Shown in pieces: positions 17,684 to 26,372 of a stretch of DNA of 35,589 nucleotides. The DNA comes from Candidatus Zhuqueibacterota bacterium (GTDB lineage Bacteria; Zhuqueibacterota; Zhuqueibacteria; Oceanimicrobiales; Oceanimicrobiaceae), in NCBI GenBank assembly GCA_029261995.1, contig JAJDAF010000033.1, positions 1 through 35,589 of the forward strand, written 5' to 3'. The notes under the pieces were generated by a model, which was given only the letters and a program-made list of their open reading frames with translations, was not told where the DNA came from and did no database searches. Position 1 is the first letter of the stretch, and each line of letters starts with the position of its first letter. The translations under genes and the position numbers were made by a program.

Positions 17684-18315
17684 CAAAATACAAACACATC
17701 ATCTGGGATTGGAATGGCACGCTTCTGAATGACTGCTGGCTGTGCGTGGCGGTCATCAACGACATGCTGGCGCCGCGCGGCCTGCCAGCCATGACCGAGG
17801 CCCGCTACCGGGATGTCTTTGACTTTCCGGTGAAAGACTACTACGTCAGGCTCGGCTTTGATTTTCAACGCGAAGCCTTCGAGAAAGTCGCCATCGAATT
17901 TATTGATGTCTACCACGCGCGCTGGCATGAGTGCGAGCTGCAGCCGGGCACGCGGGAGATATTGCCGGCCTGCGCCAAACTTGGGATGAGCCAGTCGGTC
18001 CTGTCGGCGATGGAGCACAACTCGCTCGTGCGCATGATTGGATATTTCCAGTTGGAGCAGCATTTCAAAGAGTTGGTTGGCATCGATGACCACTATGCGG
18101 ACGGCAAGATTGAAAATGGCAAACGCCACCTCCGCCAGCTTGGCCTGCAGCCAGCCGAGGTATTGTTCATCGGCGACACGGTGCACGACTTTGACGTGGC
18201 AACAGCTATCGGAGTTGATTGCCTGCTGCTGGCGCACGGGCACCACGCCACGGAGCGCTTGAATGCGACCGGGGCCAGGACGTTGGACTCACTTGCCGAT
18301 ATTCTGGGGGAGTAG
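17680..18315 (+). CDS. HAD-family hydrolase (phosphoglycolate phosphatase-like)
   Basis: 211 residues. HAD motif I is IWDWNGTLLND, with the nucleophile Asp10 and Asn in place of the second Asp, a variant found in one HAD subclade. A helical cap follows (about 20-85). Motif II is near VLSAMEHNS, the motif III lysine lies in ADGKIENGK, and motif IV is IGDTVHDFDVA. A phosphatase acting on small phosphorylated metabolites is expected; subclass I with a four-helix cap resembles phosphoglycolate phosphatase. It starts inside the pentapeptide gene's stop (ATGA), so it is translationally coupled. Confidence 0.88.
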   Translation: MTKYKHIIWDWNGTLLNDCWLCVAVINDMLAPRGLPAMTEARYRDVFDFPVKDYYVRLGFDFQREAFEKVAIEFIDVYHARWHECELQPGTREILPACAKLGMSQSVLSAMEHNSLVRMIGYFQLEQHFKELVGIDDHYADGKIENGKRHLRQLGLQPAEVLFIGDTVHDFDVATAIGVDCLLLAHGHHATERLNATGARTLDSLADILGE

Positions 18316-18479
18316 AATTTGAATTGTGTTTCGCATGAACATGTCCTATCTTCGCAAAAGGTCAAGCAGGTAACAGGTGAGAAGGTGAGAGTATTGTGAT
18401 GGCAGAGAAACGCACGATTGCATTCAATGACGGTACGCCCAAGCTGGCGGCAGCCGAAGCCAGGTGAAATCAGCTCCCC

Positions 18480-19244
18480 ATGCGCAAGCCCTACCCAATC
18501 CTTGAGTTCGACCCAAACCCAGACGCCATCGCAACACCGAACCACGGCGGGAAGCCGCAAAACCTGCCCGAACATTGTGTTATCTGTTTTTTCAACAATG
18601 AAATTCACAAACTGCATCAGGCGGGCCGGGCGCACAAGATTCAAACCCTGAAAAGCGCAATGGGCTCGCACCTGGTTTTCGCCATCGAATGGGAGGCCCA
18701 AAGGCTTGCGTTGTTTCACCCGGGCATGGGTGGGCCGCTGGCGGCGGCGCTTCTCGAGGAAGTCATCGCGCTTGGCTGCCGCAAGTTCGTGGCCTGCGGC
18801 AGCGCTGGTGTCCTGGACGGCACGATTCCACCGGAACAATTGCTGGTACCCACCGCCGCGGTTCGAGATGAAGGGACTTCCTACCACTACCTGCCTCCGG
18901 CCCGCGAGGTCGAAGCGGATGCTGCTGCGCTGGCCGCAATCGAACGAACTTTGACAGAATCCGGCAAAGACTTCACGTTGACCAAGACCTGGACAACTGA
19001 TGCCATCTACCGCGAGACAGCAGAAAAAATCGCCCTGCGGAAATCCGAAGGCTGCCTGAGTGTCGATATGGAAGCCGCCAGCCTGTTTGCCGTCGCGAAA
19101 TTCCGGGGCGTCAGCATCGGTCAAATCTTGTACGGCTCCGATGACGTCAGCGGAGACACCTGGCGAAGCAGAGGCCGGAACCAGCAGAACCCGTTGCATC
19201 AACAATTGCTTTGGCTGGCTGCCAAAGCATGTTTGGACATCTGA
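18480..19244 (+). CDS. Nucleoside phosphorylase (uridine/purine phosphorylase family)
   Basis: 254 residues. The phosphorylase-I superfamily is recognised from HPGMGGPLAAALLEEVIALGC, the phosphate-loop strand FVACGSAGVLDG, the base-binding region RDEGTSYHYLPP and the ribose-binding VDMEAASLFAVAKFRGV with its conserved Met-Glu pair. It would cleave a nucleoside with phosphate to base and ribose-1-phosphate in nucleotide salvage; substrate not determined. No clear ribosome binding site precedes the ATG, and a gap of 164 bases separates it from the HAD gene. It is followed 29 bases later by the LOG gene, another nucleotide-metabolism enzyme. Confidence 0.86.
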   Translation: MRKPYPILEFDPNPDAIATPNHGGKPQNLPEHCVICFFNNEIHKLHQAGRAHKIQTLKSAMGSHLVFAIEWEAQRLALFHPGMGGPLAAALLEEVIALGCRKFVACGSAGVLDGTIPPEQLLVPTAAVRDEGTSYHYLPPAREVEADAAALAAIERTLTESGKDFTLTKTWTTDAIYRETAEKIALRKSEGCLSVDMEAASLFAVAKFRGVSIGQILYGSDDVSGDTWRSRGRNQQNPLHQQLLWLAAKACLDI

Positions 19245-19273
19245 AATATCCCAATGCCGGAGGAGAAAACATC

Positions 19274-19855
19274 TTGAAGAAAATATGTGTTTATTGCGGC
19301 TCTAGCTCCGGCTCCCGGCCAGACTATCTCGAGCACGCCAGAAAGCTGGGGAAGCTGCTGGCCAATCGCAATCTGGGCCTGGTTTACGGCGGCTCGAATA
19401 TCGGCCTGATGGGGGCGCTGGCTGACGAGGTTTTACAGGCCGGAGGGCATGTAACAGGAGTGATCCCCGAGTTCCTAGTGGAAAAGGAAGTGGCGCACCG
19501 CAAGCTGTCCGACCAGCGCGTCGTGACATCGATGCACGAACGCAAGATGCTGATGGTTGAGCTTGCCGACGGCTTTGTGGCCCTGCCGGGTGGCCTCGGT
19601 ACTCTCGAGGAACTGTTCGAAGCGTTGACCTGGGCTCAGCTTGGTCTGCACAAAAAACCATGTGCGCTTCTCAATGTCGCCGGGTATTTCGACCATCTGG
19701 TCGCTTTTCTGGAGCAAACCGTGAAGCAGGAATTTGTCAGCGCAGCGCATCTAAACATGGTGATTGTCGAAAACAACCCCGAGACCCTACTGGACCAGAT
19801 GCAGGCTTACGTGCCACCGACTGTTGAGAAGCTCATCAGGCGCAACGAGACCTGA
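19274..19855 (+). CDS. LOG-family protein (nucleoside 5'-monophosphate phosphoribohydrolase)
   Basis: 193 residues. The start is TTG 19274 because GGAGGAG lies eight bases upstream and the product then begins at the usual point (LKKICVYCGSSSG). LOG/YvdD landmarks are complete: YGGSNIGLMGALAD, the catalytic/binding region HERKMLMVELADGFVALPGG and the signature PGGLGTLEELFE. The family hydrolyses AMP-type nucleotides or cytokinin ribotides to base and ribose phosphate. Length is normal. It lies just behind the nucleoside phosphorylase, consistent with purine salvage. Confidence 0.9.
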   Translation: MKKICVYCGSSSGSRPDYLEHARKLGKLLANRNLGLVYGGSNIGLMGALADEVLQAGGHVTGVIPEFLVEKEVAHRKLSDQRVVTSMHERKMLMVELADGFVALPGGLGTLEELFEALTWAQLGLHKKPCALLNVAGYFDHLVAFLEQTVKQEFVSAAHLNMVIVENNPETLLDQMQAYVPPTVEKLIRRNET

Positions 19856-19880
19856 ACAGATAGGATCTAACTTCGACCAC

Positions 19881-19922
19881 GAAGCTAAATATGAGGCCCG
19901 TTTGGGCCTCATATTCAGCTTC
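19881..19922. repeat. Long imperfect palindrome between convergent genes
   Basis: Two 19-base arms (19881-19899 and 19904-19922) pair at 18 of 19 positions around a four-base loop. There is no T-run on either side, so it is a strong RNA or cruciform hairpin, possibly a bidirectional 3'-end structure for the LOG gene and the exoprotein gene. Confidence 0.75.
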
Positions 19923-19935
19923 TCGAATGGGACAC

Positions 19936-19975
19936 AATGGGAGTTGATGCTGACCTTCCTACCTCAACTCCCATT
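19936..19975. repeat. Second inverted repeat in the same convergent gap
   Basis: Perfect 12-base arms, AATGGGAGTTGA at 19936-19947 and TCAACTCCCATT at 19964-19975, separated by 16 bases. No T-run follows. Together with the palindrome 14 bases away it makes a two-hairpin block between opposing genes. Confidence 0.75.
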
Positions 19976-20025
19976 AAAGCAGAATCATTCCAAAGTCACA
20001 AAGATTCCCTTCTTCCGGTCATCCA

Positions 20026-23000
20026 TTACTTCAACAGCAACATCTTCCGGCTCTTAACAAAGGAACCGACGCGTAAGCGATAAACATAGACACCGCTTGC
20101 CACTCTAAGACCGTTGTCACTTCGTCCATCCCATTGCAACTGACGATTGCCGGCGACCTGCCTTTCTTTGACCAGGACTCTGATTTGCTGTCCCTGTACA
20201 TTGAAAATGCTCAACTCAACGTCAGCGGCTTCAGGTAGCAAATAGCTGATTTGTGTCGTTGGGTTGAATGGATTCGGATAGTTCTGATGTAACGCAAAGT
20301 TGTCGGGCAGGGGATGCTCTGTATGAGCCTTTATATCTGTTGTGATATCAGAGGGCACAACATCCCCAACCAGGTCGCCGTGATTTGCGTTTACCGAAAA
20401 ATCCCGGATATCATCGACGCCGTCACCTGCAACGCCCAAATCTTCAATCTGGTCAAAGCGCCAATACCCGATGAGCCCGCGGTCTGCGGTGGTATAAAAC
20501 TCTGGTCCGAGTGTATCCGCGATTGTTGATTCGATTTCTGATTGCAAACGTGCGACATTCCAGATTCGCACTTCATCAACCAAACCCTTGTAACTACTCG
20601 AAGAAGCTTCCCGTGCGGCAATTCTGAAGCTGTCCTGGTTCAAATGACTACTGAAATCGGTGATGGCGCCCGAACCCGTGGTTCCGTGAAACAGGTTGCC
20701 GTTAATGTATGTTTTTATCGTAGGCTCCGCTGCATTCATGTCATAGGTCACGGCAACGTGCACCCATTCATTCTCATCAGCGTGATAATAAGTATTGATC
20801 GTCTTCCAATGCGGGTTACCCGTCGCCAGCGCCCAGCGAATGGTTCCGTCAGACCACCTGAAAAGCTCATACTCTCCTTCCTTGTTAAGAAGAACCTCCA
20901 CTTCACCGCTGCTGCCGACAGGAGATGCAGGTTTAATCCAGGCTTCCAAGGTCATTGCGTTATTGACTTCCAAGGTTGCGGGAGACCCCATGTTGATGTA
21001 GCCCTGCTCCCCGGTTTCAAGAGTATTGAAGCGTAAGGATTGTCTGGCCAAACCATCCTGGATCCTGAGCTTTTCTGTGTCATCATAAACAAGCTGCAAA
21101 GGCCCATCGATGCCGGCAAATTGACAGGTGCCCCCAAGCTGGGTCAATGTGATATCCGCAACTTGTCTGCTGCTGTCCAGCGCCACCGTCGTCCCAAAGC
21201 TGAAGAACTTCGTGAACGGGTCGAGAAAAAACGGGGTGCCGGTCAAATCGATGTTCACCGCCGGGTCGGGCAATGCACTGCAGCGGAACGCTCTGGCATA
21301 AGTGAGATTCTGCACGTTTGCAGCACCCTCGATAAATGTGGCGTCTTGGCGGTCAACCGTTAGAGTTTCAGCATCCAGCCGGATTTTCTCAAAATGAACC
21401 GCTCTGTCAGCGCCACTCCAGTCGGTTTTTATGAAATTAAACGCCTCGCCTTTTTTTAAGGTCAAGTATTCTCGTGGAGTTGCAAGTTCATTATTGTTGC
21501 GGTCGAAAAACATGCAATAAAGCAGCATGGGTTTGTTCTCATCCCCCTCGTGATAAATCCAATAATCGGCGCCGGGACTCGGAATAAATGAGCTAAACTC
21601 CTTAACTTCTGCCGCATTCTTGTAGATGGCCGGTAGCGTAATGGTCGCTTCGGTGACATCGCCACGGGCATTTTTTACAAATACCTTTCCGGGACCTGCC
21701 GGCGTATTTTCGAGCGGCAAATCATTAGTATAGAACCCAAGCTTATTTCGCTGCAGAGTGACAGTTTGAATTTCACCGTTGATCGGAATCTCTGCCTTTA
21801 CCTCTGAAATCGGGAAGTTATTCGGCACAGCGCTTACCAGCACACGACTATAAGCCGAGGTGTCCGTCGGCAAAGTCGAATAGGATGCCAGGTTTACTTG
21901 TGGACTTGCGTCCTGCCCCGGACTGAGCATGACGATTTTAGTGTTTGAGAACATTCTGAGTGAAAGAATATTGCTCGGTCTGCCTGCGCCTTCCCATTCA
22001 TCGAGCACCCGTTGCGATGGCGACGAAAGATACCACTCATCGGTGTAGTTGCGTCCTTCGATTTTTGTTTGGCCGCCAGCTTCCTCGACTTCGAGTACAA
22101 GAGAGATGATTTCTTCAAATGAAAATTCGGGATCCCAACGTGTCCAGCCGGCAAATACCTGGTGCCGTTTGACCTCGTCTCCAACAATAGCGACAACGTC
22201 AACAGAAACCAGGTCAATGTCACCGGTATACTGATTCCAGGATTTTACAATTTCCGTATTGTTTGTGTCCAGCGTTTCGACATTTGCTTGCACCTGAATG
22301 ACTTCAAGAGTCAGCGGCGTACCGCGTTGAATCGCTTTAAGTTCATCCAGGGTCACCGTGATGTCGCCGCCATCAGCTTGCGCAACATTGAAATTGCTGG
22401 TCTTGCTTCCGGTCGTTCCTTTTGGCGACAGGCTCTCTGCCTCCGGCAGATTGAACGTCGCAATTATTTTGTCACCGAGTTTCAGGTTCACGGTCGGGAT
22501 GACATCCAGCGCTTCCGTGCTGCCGGTATTCTCGACAAAAGCAATCAGCTCGAGTCTGGCCGCTTTATCGGGTTGAGTTGAGCGGGCATTATTCCAGTTG
22601 ATTTCCGAACTGCGTGTACTGCTTTCGGTACGGGATACGGTTTCCGAATAGGAGGCGCTTACAGACGTGCTGCCATTGACGCCGCTCGAACCATATTCAA
22701 CGCTCTGAGTCACTTCCACCCCAACAGTTGTTGAGTTTGAAACCTCATTGGTGAACGCACTGCCTTGCGCCCCGCCACGGGCATCGGTAATGGTCACCAG
22801 CGGAATCACATCGTATTCAACCATATTAACCGTGATTCGCGGCCGGGCAGCTACCAGCGGATGGTCTTCCGGTGGGAAAACACCGACATCCAGATTGACG
22901 CCTGACACCTCTGTAAAATCGCTGTAGGGGTCCTGATCCGTGCTGGCCTGCAACGGATCGGTGACAAAGTATGTTTTCGATTCATCACCATCCCATGCGA

Positions 23001-23244
23001 CGACTTTGAAACTATCCGCATCCCAGTAATAACCATTTTGTTCAAGTTCATTGGCGATGCCATCGCCGTCCTCATCACCCATTGCCTGAACGGTGAGAAA
23101 GCTTCCGTCCGGCATGCGAATATCAATGGTGTCGGACTTTTTCGTCCCCCGGCTTTCCACCAGGCCGGCCATCAAAAAGAGAATGATACAACTGTAAAGC
23201 AGAATTTGAATCTGTTTGTGAGCAACGAATCGGGTGACGTTCAT
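20026..23244 (-). CDS. Secreted binary-toxin-B/protective-antigen-like protein with GON-like, LamG and type IX sorting domains
   Basis: 1072 residues with a signal peptide (about 1-31). Residues 55-135 match the calcium-binding start of anthrax protective antigen and clostridial binary toxin B: DEDGDGIANELEQNGYYWD, then DPLQASTDQDPYSDF and HPLVAARP. Residues 135-330 continue collinearly with the pore-forming domain: a Ser/Thr-rich alternating stretch (172-215) where PA has its membrane-inserting hairpin, then ENTGSTEALDVIPTVNLKLGDKIIATF and a SPKGTTGS turn. Residues 553-712 resemble a GON domain (DYWIYHEGD, TPREYLTLKKGE, KIRLDAETLTVD, NIDLTGTPF). A LamG/concanavalin-like domain follows (738-930; LEAWIKP, VDEVRIWNVAR, GLIGYWRFD). 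The C terminus (QNYPNPFNPTTQIS to the end) is a type IX sorting tail. PA14 and a furin-type site are absent. Domain homologies are by eye. Confidence 0.82.
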   Translation of the reverse strand: MNVTRFVAHKQIQILLYSCIILFLMAGLVESRGTKKSDTIDIRMPDGSFLTVQAMGDEDGDGIANELEQNGYYWDADSFKVVAWDGDESKTYFVTDPLQASTDQDPYSDFTEVSGVNLDVGVFPPEDHPLVAARPRITVNMVEYDVIPLVTITDARGGAQGSAFTNEVSNSTTVGVEVTQSVEYGSSGVNGSTSVSASYSETVSRTESSTRSSEINWNNARSTQPDKAARLELIAFVENTGSTEALDVIPTVNLKLGDKIIATFNLPEAESLSPKGTTGSKTSNFNVAQADGGDITVTLDELKAIQRGTPLTLEVIQVQANVETLDTNNTEIVKSWNQYTGDIDLVSVDVVAIVGDEVKRHQVFAGWTRWDPEFSFEEIISLVLEVEEAGGQTKIEGRNYTDEWYLSSPSQRVLDEWEGAGRPSNILSLRMFSNTKIVMLSPGQDASPQVNLASYSTLPTDTSAYSRVLVSAVPNNFPISEVKAEIPINGEIQTVTLQRNKLGFYTNDLPLENTPAGPGKVFVKNARGDVTEATITLPAIYKNAAEVKEFSSFIPSPGADYWIYHEGDENKPMLLYCMFFDRNNNELATPREYLTLKKGEAFNFIKTDWSGADRAVHFEKIRLDAETLTVDRQDATFIEGAANVQNLTYARAFRCSALPDPAVNIDLTGTPFFLDPFTKFFSFGTTVALDSSRQVADITLTQLGGTCQFAGIDGPLQLVYDDTEKLRIQDGLARQSLRFNTLETGEQGYINMGSPATLEVNNAMTLEAWIKPASPVGSSGEVEVLLNKEGEYELFRWSDGTIRWALATGNPHWKTINTYYHADENEWVHVAVTYDMNAAEPTIKTYINGNLFHGTTGSGAITDFSSHLNQDSFRIAAREASSSSYKGLVDEVRIWNVARLQSEIESTIADTLGPEFYTTADRGLIGYWRFDQIEDLGVAGDGVDDIRDFSVNANHGDLVGDVVPSDITTDIKAHTEHPLPDNFALHQNYPNPFNPTTQISYLLPEAADVELSIFNVQGQQIRVLVKERQVAGNRQLQWDGRSDNGLRVASGVYVYRLRVGSFVKSRKMLLLK

Positions 23245-23701
23245 GGTCCCTCTCTCCTCATCAATTGAAAGAAAAATGTGGTTCTACCTAAGAACGCTCC
23301 AAAAAGGCCACAAACTGATCATACTTTTTTTGTTTTTTGGGAAATAGTATTGCCGGTGAGGTTGGATTCTGGTTTGTCATCCGCTGGTTGCCATCCCCTG
23401 ACGCTCAGTGGCGTGGCTTAGCTCGTAAAAGTCGTCAACGAAGATCGGCAAGGCTGATTGATGCCTGGCCCGGATAATTCATGAGTCCATTGCGGATTCG
23501 TGGTGAGCCCTGGGCGCGGTTTCCCAACTGGGCTTGAGGTGGATGGAGATGATTACAATTAGGCGGGAATGGGCATCAGAAGAGTTTTCGGGGTCAACTC
23601 TATTTTGCGTCGTCTGCTCGTGGGGATTTGCGGCCCACCTGCCTCACTCGCCCCGTTGGATGAAATAGAAACTCACTTGAGTCGCCCCGGTGCATGCACT
23701 A
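23245..23701. other. 457-base gene-free gap
   Basis: Lies between the exoprotein and the barrel gene, both on the minus strand. It contains a T-rich stretch (about 23320-23340) and a small AGAGTT/AACTCT inverted repeat near 23580-23610. I see no open frame with a ribosome binding site, and no clear promoter or mobile element. Confidence 0.5.
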
Positions 23702-24613
23702 TCAAAAAATGGGTACCACCATATTGAGTCCAACCGCCAGACTAGCATTGTCCCTCAGAAAATCATCTATCGGTACTATCAGATATGCGCCTGGCTGTAA
23801 GCCAGCCAATTGCACACTGGCGGAAAGGTCGAAATGCCGTATCGAGCGGTCCGGGGCTTGGTTCTTGAACGGTGACAGGTGAAATGTGCGACCGTCCATA
23901 AGGTGGCGGCCCTTTAGGGCAGCGTTGAGATTTAGTGATTGCAATGCGTAGTGCAGCTGCACGCTGTAATCAAAGGTTTGGAACAGTCCCGGCGTATTGA
24001 TAAAGTCATCCCGCGGCAACGCAAACCCGCCGGAGTGGCCACCGCTCAGATGCAGAAACAAGTTTGACGCAAGCTTTCCCAAATGATGCAGCCGCAGCTT
24101 CCAGGAAACGTCATAAAGCTCGAAGGCTTCGAACCGGTCCGGATCAGCGACCCTGCCGACTTCACTGGCGCGTGATAAATCAAAAAACTCATCTCTATCC
24201 GTAGATAACGGCAGGCGGAAGCCCAGCTCAACGTAAAACACCGAGGGCCGCCTTCCGATCTCCACACCTAAGTAGAGATTGCCGATGACATTGCCGGATT
24301 CAGCGCTCCCGGCCTCCCGAGTTTCACCGGAGGCGGCATAATGCACAAACGGAACCTCGCCAACCAGCTTGATCGCCGGCGACACGAAAAGACCACCACT
24401 CAAAAACAGAACGGAAGTTGTGAACGTTGTCTCCAGGTTTCGCAAATGCGGCTTAACGAGCTCGACGCCTATAAATTTTCTCTGTTCGTGCCCTGACCAG
24501 AGGGATTGTGCCGACAGCGATGTAACGAACAACAACGTAAAGATGTGTGTGACGACAAGCGGTGTTTTCGTTCTTGGTTTCTCTTGCAACTTACGTTTTG
24601 AACTGAGCATCAT
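23702..24613 (-). CDS. Probable outer-membrane beta-barrel protein of unknown function
   Basis: 303 residues. A signal peptide is visible after a basic N terminus (hydrophobic VVTHIFTLLFVTSLSAQS, about residues 20-37). GAGGAGTGAGGA precedes two consecutive ATG codons. The mature part is a series of amphipathic beta strands separated by turns (FTTSVLFLSGGLFVSP, GNLYLGVEIGRRPSVFYVELGF, LFLHLSGGHSGG, YSVQLHYALQ, HFDLSASVQLAGL), and the chain ends in phenylalanine, typical of outer-membrane barrels of about twelve strands. The gene lies 457 bases upstream of the toxin-like exoprotein on the same strand; a functional link is possible but not shown. Confidence 0.65.
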   Translation of the reverse strand: MMLSSKRKLQEKPRTKTPLVVTHIFTLLFVTSLSAQSLWSGHEQRKFIGVELVKPHLRNLETTFTTSVLFLSGGLFVSPAIKLVGEVPFVHYAASGETREAGSAESGNVIGNLYLGVEIGRRPSVFYVELGFRLPLSTDRDEFFDLSRASEVGRVADPDRFEAFELYDVSWKLRLHHLGKLASNLFLHLSGGHSGGFALPRDDFINTPGLFQTFDYSVQLHYALQSLNLNAALKGRHLMDGRTFHLSPFKNQAPDRSIRHFDLSASVQLAGLQPGAYLIVPIDDFLRDNASLAVGLNMVVPIF

Positions 24614-24810
24614 TCCTCACTCCTCTATTCAAATAAAACTTGTCCATGAGTACCTGAAACTAGCGAGAACTTGATGTGAATAATCCTTAAGGCACCGACT
24701 ATTGGAGTCGGACTGATGAATAATTGATACTTGCAGTCCTAGACCTGCTGCCGGCTTCAGGAAATCCAAAGAAAGACTGAAATAAAATAGATGGATTCAA
24801 AACCACCTTT

Positions 24811-25707
24811 TCAACGCTCTCCAATCTCTACCAGTTCATGAACCAAGCCGAATGGGTCTCTAAATGCTGTGTAGATGCCGATTGGAGCCTGCTGTGGAGT
24901 TTCATAGATGAACTCGACGCCTCGTACTTTCAAGTATTCCATGGTGGCCAGGAGATCACTGACTTCAATAACAAGAAAAGTCTGAGTGCCATTTGGATAA
25001 TCAATTTGCGCTATACGTTCTGCTGTTTCATGCAACGCAATGTTAGAGATAACGCCATCGGTTCTTAATGGAATAACCGGCGGATAGTACTTCACAGAGA
25101 GTATGTCAAATCCTAATAAATTACTATACCAGTCAACTGCACGGTCGATGTCCGTAACTTTGATCGTAACATTGTATACTTCAGGTTTTGCTGACCCCTC
25201 GACAGTTTGATTAAATTGCATCAGATTGATGATATTACCAAAAGGATCCCGAATCGACTTCCATATCCCAACTGCAGCTTTCTGTGGCGTTTTATGTATG
25301 ACTTCGAATCCATTATTTGCCAAACGTTGCACAGCATCATCAAGGTTGTCAATTTTCAAGTTGATATTTGTCCGGGCAACATTCGGATGAGTTTCTGTCG
25401 CTTTCTCAACTTTATGAAGTGTTAACCGTGTACGGCCGTTCTTCATAGGAACAAACTGGGGATGGTAGTCCCTGGTGACAACCTCGAAACCCAGTTCTCC
25501 ATAAATGGCAATAGCCTGATCGATATCTGTTACGTTAACCTGAACCGCAAACACTTTTGGTTTAGGAGAAATGCTGGCTGATTCAGTCTGGCCCGTTTCC
25601 ATCGATCTGCAGGAGCAAATAACTGCGCAGCACAATAGCATTGCTATCACTATGGCGCCCATAGAAATGAAGTTAATGCCTGTTTTTCTGACTTGCCTCA
25701 AAAACAT
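24811..25707 (-). CDS. Exported tandem VOC-fold protein, putative lipoprotein
   Basis: 298 residues from ATG 25707, which has GGAG six bases upstream. An N-terminal hydrophobic segment (about 12-30, FISMGAIVIAMLLCC) ends in Cys-rich ICSC, where the last Cys fits a lipobox. Two VOC (glyoxalase/bleomycin-resistance) domains follow, about 50-165 and 175-295. Each begins V(N/K)VTDID(Q/R)A and ends GI(W/Y)... RDPFG, the usual VOC closing motif. VOC proteins bind or convert small electrophiles using a metal at the barrel centre, usually in the cytoplasm; here export to the envelope is predicted. It is the last gene of a four-gene minus-strand cassette. Confidence 0.82.
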   Translation of the reverse strand: MFLRQVRKTGINFISMGAIVIAMLLCCAVICSCRSMETGQTESASISPKPKVFAVQVNVTDIDQAIAIYGELGFEVVTRDYHPQFVPMKNGRTRLTLHKVEKATETHPNVARTNINLKIDNLDDAVQRLANNGFEVIHKTPQKAAVGIWKSIRDPFGNIINLMQFNQTVEGSAKPEVYNVTIKVTDIDRAVDWYSNLLGFDILSVKYYPPVIPLRTDGVISNIALHETAERIAQIDYPNGTQTFLVIEVSDLLATMEYLKVRGVEFIYETPQQAPIGIYTAFRDPFGLVHELVEIGER

Positions 25708-25802
25708 TTTAATCTCCGGCTGATACACTCAATTTGTTCCATCAGTTTGCATAAACCATTCTGAATCTCTAACCTGAATAATCTGCCTTCAGTTGTCATG
25801 TT

Positions 25803-26372
25803 TCATTTCCCCTGAACAAGTTGTGACAACTCCTTAAGTTCCTGCTTCCATCCCATGTTGAAGAACTGTCTTGCTTCTTCCCACTCATCTGAACTTCCCC
25901 ACCCGGAATGAATTAAATGGACGTCTGTTTTTGGAGTTGATGCATTGCCGCGGGCAACAAAAAAGACAACAACATGAGTCAGTGGATCGGCGACATTCAT
26001 GAAGTGCTTGAACTGTGGAGGACCTTTCCATTCAAATGCAATGAACTTGTCTTGTTCAATGGCGGTGACCTTGCAGCCAATCGTGCTGTGACTTGCTTTG
26101 TCCTCGGGCTTCCAGAACACTTCATATTTGCCCCCCAAAACGGGCTCGACATCCGCAAGTTTGGGGAGCCACGATTGAAGAAGTTCGTTCTCGGTAAACA
26201 TCTCAAATGCTCGATGAGTATCACAGTTTAGGCGAACCGAATGGTGAATAATTTTATCCATTGAATATCCTTTTTTGGAATTCATGCTGGCATTTTTCTC
26301 GCCGGGCATAGCCAAAGCAGCAAGGGAAATGCATAGATAGAAGGCGAGCGTCAAACATATCTTTGTTTTCAT
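25803..26372 (-). CDS. Exported SRPBCC/AHSA1-domain protein
   Basis: 189 residues. A signal peptide (MKTKICLTLAFYLCISLAALA) is followed by a START/SRPBCC domain of the AHSA1 (activator of Hsp90 ATPase homolog) type: HHSVRLNCDTHRAFEMFTENELLQSWL, GGKYEVFWKP, FEWKGP, then the closing helix FFNMGWKQELKELSQLV. These proteins bind hydrophobic ligands in a deep pocket and are normally cytoplasmic, so the signal peptide is notable. Its start overlaps the stop of the upstream gene in ATGA, so it is translationally coupled. Confidence 0.82.
   Translation of the reverse strand: MKTKICLTLAFYLCISLAALAMPGEKNASMNSKKGYSMDKIIHHSVRLNCDTHRAFEMFTENELLQSWLPKLADVEPVLGGKYEVFWKPEDKASHSTIGCKVTAIEQDKFIAFEWKGPPQFKHFMNVADPLTHVVVFFVARGNASTPKTDVHLIHSGWGSSDEWEEARQFFNMGWKQELKELSQLVQGK

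Noticed and set aside
18399..18467. A 22-codon frame before the nucleoside phosphorylase
   Set aside because: It has a weak ribosome binding site but no recognisable leader-peptide feature; too short to support.
23460..23700. Transposase-like remnant in the 457-base gap
   Set aside because: A few short stretches seemed transposon-like, but no terminal repeats or conserved residues could be shown.
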